From Tubulanus polymorphus (lineage: Eukaryota; Nemertea; Palaeonemertea; Tubulaniformes; Tubulanidae): a DNA stretch of 64,000 nt. The translations under genes and the position numbers were made by a program. The number at the start of each line of letters is the position of its first letter. Positions within the stretch are counted from its first letter, which is position 1. Where the stretch lies: contig NC_134027.1 of the NCBI RefSeq assembly GCF_964204645.1, positions 12,202,485 to 12,266,484 on the forward strand, read 5' to 3'. Under the pieces are notes generated by a model. That model was not told the DNA's origin. It made no database searches and saw only the letters and a program-made list of their open reading frames with translations. Shown here one piece after another: positions 57,001 to 64,000 of the stretch.

Positions 57001-58229
57001 GAAATTCCTCCACACTTAAAATATAATGTCAACACAAATATTTATCTGTCGGTTTAGATTTACAGGTACAAGTTGTGACAACCATAAATGATACACACCT
57101 TATCGGAAACATGGTTTGTATGTCTTAACCATTGATCCCACAGACAAATCACTTCTCAGGTTTGCTGACATCGAATCCATCTTGTTCTTACTATATTCAT
57201 CTGTAACCTGTATCAAATAATAATATGGTATGTGTTCTCTGACTATCATAAACAACTCATTTTTATAAAATATTATACCCTACCTCATAACCAGGAAATC
57301 TTATTTATTTCTTTCAATAAAATTTTAGCCTGGCAACCAAGCTTTTTACAATTTTGGATCTGAAATTTCCTTTTTATCGTTTTGTGATCATCCATGCTTG
57401 TTTGCTGCAATAAAGAGAAAATGATGGGATTAAAAAGCAATGGATTTAAATCGAAACCACAATTGCTAAAATGACCACCAGCTCACATGTTTTTTTTCAT
57501 GATAATTCTTTTTAAAAGTGGTTTTCGTATCCTTTAAATGATGACAATCCATTATCAGTGACCCAGCAATCACAAAAGGGGTGCCATCAAAACCGATCTT
57601 GTTTTTCCACTTGCTGTTTGTGACTGTCATTTCCTTCCACATAATCTTGTACTTATGTCCGCTGAATGGATCTGATAAAGAAGCAAAATGTTTATGTTAT
57701 ATTTCATTCTCTATAAAAGTGCAGATACGCATCTTAATTCATATCCACCAGGGCAGAGTGGATCAGTGAGGAAACCTGCCCTGGTGTACAGAATCTTCAA
57801 TTGGTGTAAAGAATCTTTAAAGGGTAACTGACACTTTTTTAAAGATTTTCTACTTTTTACACTAAACGATATATTATAGTATACAATAAGGCTAGGTGAT
57901 TTCATAATTGGAAAAATCTTTTCAATCTAGTCAGAATTGATGATTTTGATGTTCGCGCACCTGTTCAGTGTATACACTCCTTCTGCTGAACGCGTGGTAC
58001 TGTGTCTATTAATAGAACTACGTCACTAAAGTGACGGATCGGAAATGATGTCTATAGAAATGAATAGGAAATAAGCTACAAGAGCAATTCAACTTAATTT
58101 TATACCTATTTGGCACTCGAATTGAGACAAAATGCCTCTTGATTTTGAAAGTCTACACATAAGCGCAAAAATAGGATTTGAATAGCAATCCATTGCATTT
58201 TCTAGTAGACAGCAAGGAACGAGGATGTT
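57001..58229. other. Upstream region of the transposase gene, little assignable
   Basis: Apart from the short coding fragment near 57140-57210 I see no reliable exon. TTTAAAGGGTAACTGACACTTTTTT near 57816-57840 resembles a MITE terminus but no partner was found. Confidence 0.35.
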
Positions 58230-59421
58230 TAAATCATCGTTTTGTATTAACATTTAGTAATAAGTAAGATCATGGTTAGATCTAAGAATATTTTGACTTA
58301 TGAACTGATGAATTTTAGACAGAATTAGCTGCAAGAACAATTTCAATTCTTTTCTTGAAATATACCTCGTATTGGTAGCGGCTTTGGTCACAAAATTAGA
58401 ATATTTCCTCATCCATCCTATTTTAAAACTTAGAAATAATATTTGTGAAAGATTTGTGATGTAATCTATCAAAACTCTTCTGCAGCGTGAAACTTTAATC
58501 GAAAAACATTATTCCTTTGAATATATGTTGTAACGCGCTATTTGTGATTTTGTAACAAGATTTTTGACCTCATTTCATTGCTTACATCGCTTGCTGTTCA
58601 GCGTCGGCTAAATCAGCAGGTGCACGCTGCAACGTCATTATAGGCAGAGCTGAGAAATAGCGTCTATAGAAATGCGTTGAATTATGAGGAAACTGCGTGT
58701 ATTTTCTGTTATATCTCAATGCCAGATTGTTTTTCAGCTTTGAAACTGGCCAGGGAGGTAAAAGGATCTATTGTCTATTGCATAAACCTAGTTCAAAGAA
58801 TCAATGAGTAATTTGAATAGGCTAAATCGATCAAATTGAAGATGCAGATTTCAATCCGCTGCTATGAAGCTATTAAAGTACACTATGCTAAGCTCTCAGC
58901 ACTGTTACTGCTGCTCCATAGTTCACCTATAGTTCAGCACCACAAGCATACTATACAGTGTCTTATAAGCGATCACAGATTTTGATCTCGCTGAAGAATT
59001 AATAGATTCATATTCGTTTACTATTTACTATTTTTCATAGTCATTTAAAACTTGGTAGTTTGAAAACTAACACTTCAAAACTCTACAAAAACTTTCAATA
59101 AATTTCTACAGCCTTTACAACAACTATTCAAAAGAATAATGTTTTTTGATTAAAGTTTCACGCTGCAGAAGAGTTTTGATAGATTACATCACAAATCTTT
59201 CACAAATATTATTTCTAAGTTTTAAAATAGGATGGATGAGGAAATATTCTAATTTTGTGACCAAAGCCGCTACCAATACGAGGTATATTTCAAGAAAAGA
59301 ATTGAAATTGTTCTTGCAGCTAATTCTGTCTAAAATTCATCAGTTCATAAGTCAAAATATTCTTAGATCTAACCATGATCTTACTTACTATCAATAAATG
59401 ATAATACAAAATGATGATTTT
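58230..59421. mobile_element. Foldback element with ~290-bp inverted arms
   Basis: Arms 58230-58518 and 59132-59421 are near-identical reverse complements (TAAATCATCGTTTTG outer end, TTTAATCGAAAAACATTATT inner end) around a ~610-bp spacer. The same apparent 70-residue open frame occurs in both arms in opposite orientation, which shows it is a by-product of the repeat. Confidence 0.75.
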
Positions 59422-59578
59422 AGAGGGTTTTAGTGTTCAGAGGGTTAGGGTTTAGAGGGTTAGGGTATAGCGTTTAGAGGGTTAGGTTTTAATGGGGGTT
59501 TAGGGATAAGGTTTGAGAGAGAATTTAGAGGGTTTAGTGTTTAGAGAGTTAGAGTTTACAGGGTTAGGTTTTTTTTTT
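59422..59578. repeat. Degenerate telomere-like repeats
   Basis: Repeated words GAGGGTTTAG, GAGGGTTAGGG and GGGTTTAGGG over about 150 bp: TTAGGG-derived sequence, degenerate, at the right border of the foldback element. Confidence 0.7.
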
Positions 59579-59818
59579 TGGTGGGTGGTTATGCTTGAGA
59601 GTACCATAGTTTATAAGGTTAGGGTTTAGAATGTTAGAATCCTAGTTGGTTTCTGTTATGTGGGTTTCTTACAAGTATATGTAATGTTAACATGCACTCA
59701 ATGTGAAATGTAGCAGGAGATCAGTAGCCTATAGCTTTCTTGTCAACATTGTGGAACGATTTTCAAAGACTCACCGGCCACGCTTGTTTGCAAATTGCAT
59801 CTAAATCGATGTGTCCAT

Positions 59819-62800
59819 TCACTGAACCACTCGAACGTGCACGTCTTTCCCTGGAAAGATCTCTAACACGCGCCCTAAAGGCCATTTACCCCCTGGTGTA
59901 TCTGACGATATTGCTAAAACGACATCCCCGACTTTAAAATCTCGTTTAGTATCTGTCCATTTTTTGCGCGAATTCAACTGTGGTAACCATTCTCTCATCC
60001 ATCTTTGCCAAAAATGTTTCATGAGTTCTTGGACATGTCGCCATCTTCTTCGTGGACTGAAATCCTTTTCATCTACAGTATCTGTCGCGAACTGACCTTC
60101 CATTTGACTGAACAAGAAATGATTTGGTGTCAACGGAACGTCATCATCTGGGCTAGCCGACTGGTATGTTAACGGCCTGGAGTTAATCAGTGCTTCAGCT
60201 CCAGTAAATGCCGACATTAACTCTTCATCGTTCACGTCTGCGTTCTTCAGTATAGCGTATATAGCTCGTTTCGCTGACTTGATCATCGTCTCGTGGACTC
60301 CTCCAAAGTGGGGTGCGAGTGGCGGATTGAAGTACCATTTCACACCTTGGTTTGCCGTTGTATGTCTCATCTTTTCTTTGTCTAAAAGTTTCACCAATTC
60401 TTTGAGTTCGTTGTTGGCTCCAACAAAATTTGTTCCGTTGTCTGAGTTCATCTCTATTGGCAGCCCTCGTCGATTAACCATTCGGTAGAATGCATTCAAA
60501 AACGCATCTGTGTCCAAACCGAATGCGAGTTCTAAATGGACTGCTCTGCTTGACAAACACACACCTGCCAACCATTACGTTTTTGCCGTATTCCGTTCCG
60601 GTGCTACCCGCGGTAATACGGCGTTACTGGCACAGGCAATGGAATACGCTTTTTTCCGATATCGTTCCGATGTTACGCGAATGAGCAAATAAATACGGCC
60701 TCAATAAAAATCTCCTTATATTATGTCAATAAAGGTAATTTTGCAGTACATAATCGGTATTTTAATGGTTTATTAACATTTATTACGGGGAAATTTGGTT
60801 TTTATTTGAGTAATTGTCACGAAGTTTCCATACAGCCGGGAACCAGTCTAGCGAATTTTCGGTTACAACGAGTAATACCGGGAACCAGTCTAGCGAATTT
60901 TTGGTTACAACGAGTAATTTTCATCGCTCAAATTGTCATGAATGTTGCAAATGGCGGACGAAGTTCACGACGTTTTGTCAAATCTGGAAAATTCGGAGGG
61001 TTCTCCGTCTTCTTCGTTAAAATTAATTTCTTTAGTAGTTTTAATATTCTATAGTAGTTTTAATATTCTATATTCTGATTTTAATCCAAAAATTCGTTAC
61101 TGGCCATATTGAAAATGTTACTGGCAAAGGTCACATCAAGTCTAGTGGGTCACTGGCAAAATCTAAAAAATACTGGCAAATTTGAAAAATGTTACTATCT
61201 TGAAAAATTCAATGTTGGCAGGTCTGCAAACATGTGAAAAGACACAAGTAACGCTTTTCTCTGCTCTTTCCGCGACCCTGTTTCGTGATGAATGGTCCAC
61301 CAAAATCCACTGCTGTTCTTGCGAATGCGCGTATAGGCATCTTTACCCTAAGTCGTGGCAACGGTGCCATGACCTGTGTTGCAGCCTTAGCTTTTCGTTT
61401 CTTACATGTGCAGCATTCACGTTCAACATCTCGGATCGCTTCTCTGGCGCTGATCATCCAGTATCGCGAGGATAAACTTGCCAACACTTGATTTGTACCA
61501 CCAACATGATGGTATTTCTCGTGGTGGTGTCTTACTATCAACTTTGTTACGTGGTGATGCCTTGGTAATATGATCGGATTCTTCACATCGTAAGCTAAGA
61601 ATTCTACATATTTTAATCTTCCTTCACATCTTATCAAACCTTCCTCGTCTAATCTTGGCTTTAAACTGAGGAGTTTGGTGTTTGATTGTAAACTCTTTCC
61701 TTTAACCAGCAAGGAGTATTCTTCTTTGAATCCTTCGATCTGACATCTTCGAATTATCTCTTCTTCGATGTTTAGTAACTCATCTGCAGACAGCTCGCCT
61801 TCACTCCTCTCAGTTTTCGGTACTCTACAATTGTCGATGAATCTGTGTACCCACGCATGAACGCGCAATAGACGATTCCATTGTGAATATCGTTCTGGAT
61901 TCAAACGCCAATCTTCGTCAGTTTCTTTAAGTTTGATAAGCATCGTGAATTCTGTCTCCCTGGAGATGAATTCTTTCTTCAGTTCTTGTTTGGCTACCTG
62001 GCTTGTCTGGACTCGATTCACTGGCCACTCGTCTTCATTCTTCACGAGAAATCTTGAAACAGTCCACCATATACTATTCTCATCCGCCAGTTCATCTGCG
62101 GTTATACCCCTCGATGCTAAATCGGCAGGATTAGCTTTCTTAGGTACGTATCTCCATTGTGTTGGTCTGGTCTTACTTTGAATTTCGCCGACTCTGTGTG
62201 CTATAAACGCCTTCAGAGTTCTTCTTCGGTTTCTAATCCACCATAACACATTCAAACTGTCCGACCAAAAGATGACTTCTTTCATATTCATTTCGTATAC
62301 CTCAGTAATTCTTTCAACCAGTCGCAATCCTAGAATGGCTCCCATCATTTGAAGTCTTGGTATGCTACTAGAGATTAAAGGAGCGACGCTAGACTTAGCT
62401 GCGATCATTCGGCTTGAAACTTCGTCTGTACCCTTGTACGTGCACACCGCGTATACAACTGCACCGTAACCATCTTGTGATGCGTCTACAAATGGGTGTT
62501 GTTGCACCTTCTTTGGTGTTGCCTCCGATGCGACTCGTATGCACCTAGGTATTCTTATCTTCTGCAGATCTTCTAGTTCTGCAAACCATTTCTTTATCTT
62601 CTTCTCGAGATCTGGATTCTGCTCTTCGTCCCATTCTACACCGTCCACCCACATCTCTTGCATGATTATCTTAGACCATAAGATAAATGGAGTGAGAAAT
62701 CCGAGTGGATCAAACAATGAGGATATCTTTGATAAAACCTTTCTTTTGGTGTACGCAAATCCTTCATCTTGACTCGTAGCTTGGAATTGAAATGTATCTT

Positions 62801-64000
62801 TCTCTGCTTGCCATGTTACACCCAACGTCTTAATCTTAGGAAGATTCCCATCATCTAGATTGATCTCCGCTACTCTATTTTCTTCAGGTATTTGTCGTAA
62901 TACCTCTAAAGAATTCGACATCCACTTTCTTGCGTGCATGCCTGCCTTGCTCCACAACTGAACTAACTGAGAATATAGTTCGATGGCCGTTTCGATATCT
63001 TCAACTGAATCCATACTATCATCCATATACGTCGAGTTGTGTACAGTCCTCGCTGCCAATGGATATCTATCTTCGTACTTCTCAGCATTCTTTCAAGATA
63101 CATATTGAGCAAGGAATGGCGATGAATTTACCCCAAACACGACTCGATTAAACTCGTATACATCGGGTGGCTTGTTTGTCTGCAGGTCCTGCCATATGAA
63201 TCTGTGGTATGGCCTATCTTCAGGTGCTATAGATATTTGAAGATACATCTCTGCGATGTCACACACAAAAGCTATCGGATATCTTCTGAATCTCAACAAC
63301 ACGTCAAACAAGTCTCGCTGTAGCTTCGGCCCTTGATAGATCGTATTATTGAGTGATGTGCCTGCAAACTTCGCTGAAGCATCAAAAACTATTCTTGTTT
63401 TTATCGTTGACCTATCTGGACGAATCACTGGAAAATGTGGTAATTACCAATGACCTCTGCTGGTGTCTTCTCTTTTATGTCAGCGACTCTTCCACTGTCT
63501 TGAGCGCCTGTCGATCTTCTTGACTTAGGATTTCTTTTGTGGACCCAAAGTTCTCTATTTCCCAGAACTTCTGAACTGATGAACTAAGTTCTTGATCGGC
63601 TTTGCTGAAGTATTTACTTACAAAGTTCGTCTGAATATTTGTTGTTCCATCCGTTTTCCCGATGGACAACCAATACAAGTCCACCCAAGTGGTGTTAATC
63701 TTGCCACTGGCTCTTTCGGTCTTCCGCGTATATCTCTATACGAATAATGTAGTTCAATGTTGTCTATACCTATTAACATGTCTACAATAGGTCGCCTGGA
63801 CGTGGGAACTGTATGCCTTTCAGATGATTCCACTTATCTCTATAGCCGTTCCAGTCAACTGCTTTCATCTGGCCTGTTACTCTATCTGTGGTGTATACAC
63901 TGACTAGGGTATCTACCTGTCCGTTCACACTCTCTAACTGTACTTCTACTGGTGTAGTAATAAACGTCTCCGTTTGTCCGTTGATAACGTTTACTGTTAC
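59819..64000 (-). pseudogene. Decayed BEL/Pao pol, 5' part beyond the window
   Basis: Reading on the minus strand: DUF1758 protease region (MLIGIDNIELHYSYRDIRG), RT ([44 protein letters not shown]), RNase H (FVDASQDGYGAVVYAV), H2C2 finger (HVGGTNQVLASLSSRYWM, CCTCKKRKAK), rve integrase (VDFGGPF, NSDNGTNFVGA, GGVHETMIK) and DUF5641 (KVGDVVLAISSDTPGGKWPL). Inactivating changes: frameshifts near 63435-63475 and 63805-63830, an in-frame TGA at 63093-63095, and a 667-bp TIR insertion at 60560-61226. The 3' end around 59740-59818 loses homology; no 3' LTR was recognised. Confidence 0.85.
60560..61226. mobile_element. 667-bp TIR element inserted in BEL integrase
   Basis: The ends CACACCTGCCAAC and GTTGGCAGGTCTG are inverted repeats, and CAAACA flanks both sides (60554-60559, 61227-61232). 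Removing the insert and one CAAACA rejoins the integrase frame between the CLFTCL and SSRAVHLEL segments. Non-coding; it contains a ~45-bp direct duplication with GGGAACCAGTCTAGCGAATT. Confidence 0.8.

Noticed and set aside
58254-58472. Minus-strand open frame whose translation recurs on the plus strand at 59146-59397
   Set aside because: Explained by the inverted arms of the foldback element.
5123-63095. TGA reassigned to tryptophan (in-frame TGA in three different genes)
   Set aside because: The TGA in the BEL copy does not sit at an expected Trp, and EDEM1 and the intact BEL show normal stops; independent nonsense mutations are simpler.

Overview
This window is eukaryotic, most likely from a marine invertebrate. 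A lophotrochozoan is my best guess, but that is inference. The evidence is spliced host genes with GT-AG introns, TTAGGG-derived repeats, and a dense mix of Polinton, BEL/Pao, Ty3/Gypsy, Penelope-like, MULE/Ulp1, piggyBac-, hAT- and pogo-type elements. I see no bacterial operons, rRNA, convincing tRNA or CRISPR array.

Layout. (1) About 1-7,740 is the AT-rich end of a Maverick/Polinton whose other end lies outside the window. Plus-strand virion-type genes (hypothetical protein, coiled-coil membrane protein, double-jelly-roll-type capsid protein, zinc-finger protein) converge on minus-strand genes (packaging ATPase, chromodomain integrase, two small proteins). At least four of these genes are broken, and a 29-bp GC-rich palindromic insert sits inside two of them. 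(2) 8,654-12,179 holds a palindromic MITE, a hAT-like element with an internal minisatellite, and old dispersed repeats. (3) 12,180-18,586 is a complete BEL/Pao retrotransposon: two 194-bp LTRs that look identical, a TAAGT target duplication and one uninterrupted gag-pol frame. (4) 18,600-28,198 is mostly host intergenic sequence: a MITE, a BEL relic, the last exons of an unrecognised minus-strand gene (24,092-24,605) and an element carrying ~155-bp satellite units.

(5) 28,199-40,671 is a minus-strand host gene that I could assemble into 11 coding exons (583 codons plus stop) encoding an EDEM1-type GH47 protein of ER-associated degradation. Its introns carry a decayed Gypsy element, nested pogo-like MITEs and other non-autonomous elements. 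(6) 41,892-44,763 contains a palindromic element interrupted by a piggyBac-like MITE at TTAA, an inverted copy of the satellite-bearing element, and a hairpin. (7) 45,122-47,399 is a Penelope-like element (RT + GIY-YIG) inserted in a minisatellite; its RT is broken by a 185-bp inversion flanked by ACGT. (8) 48,032-57,000 (minus) holds spliced modules of a MULE-type transposase, a PHD finger and an Ulp1-type C48 protease with an apparently complete catalytic set, split by a degenerate Gypsy element. (9) 58,230-59,421 is a large inverted repeat, followed by telomere-like repeats. (10) 59,819-64,000 is a decayed minus-strand BEL/Pao, itself interrupted by a 667-bp TIR element.

The host content is therefore EDEM1 plus one unidentified gene. 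Almost everything else is mobile DNA of different ages, in several cases one element nested inside another so that relative ages can be read.
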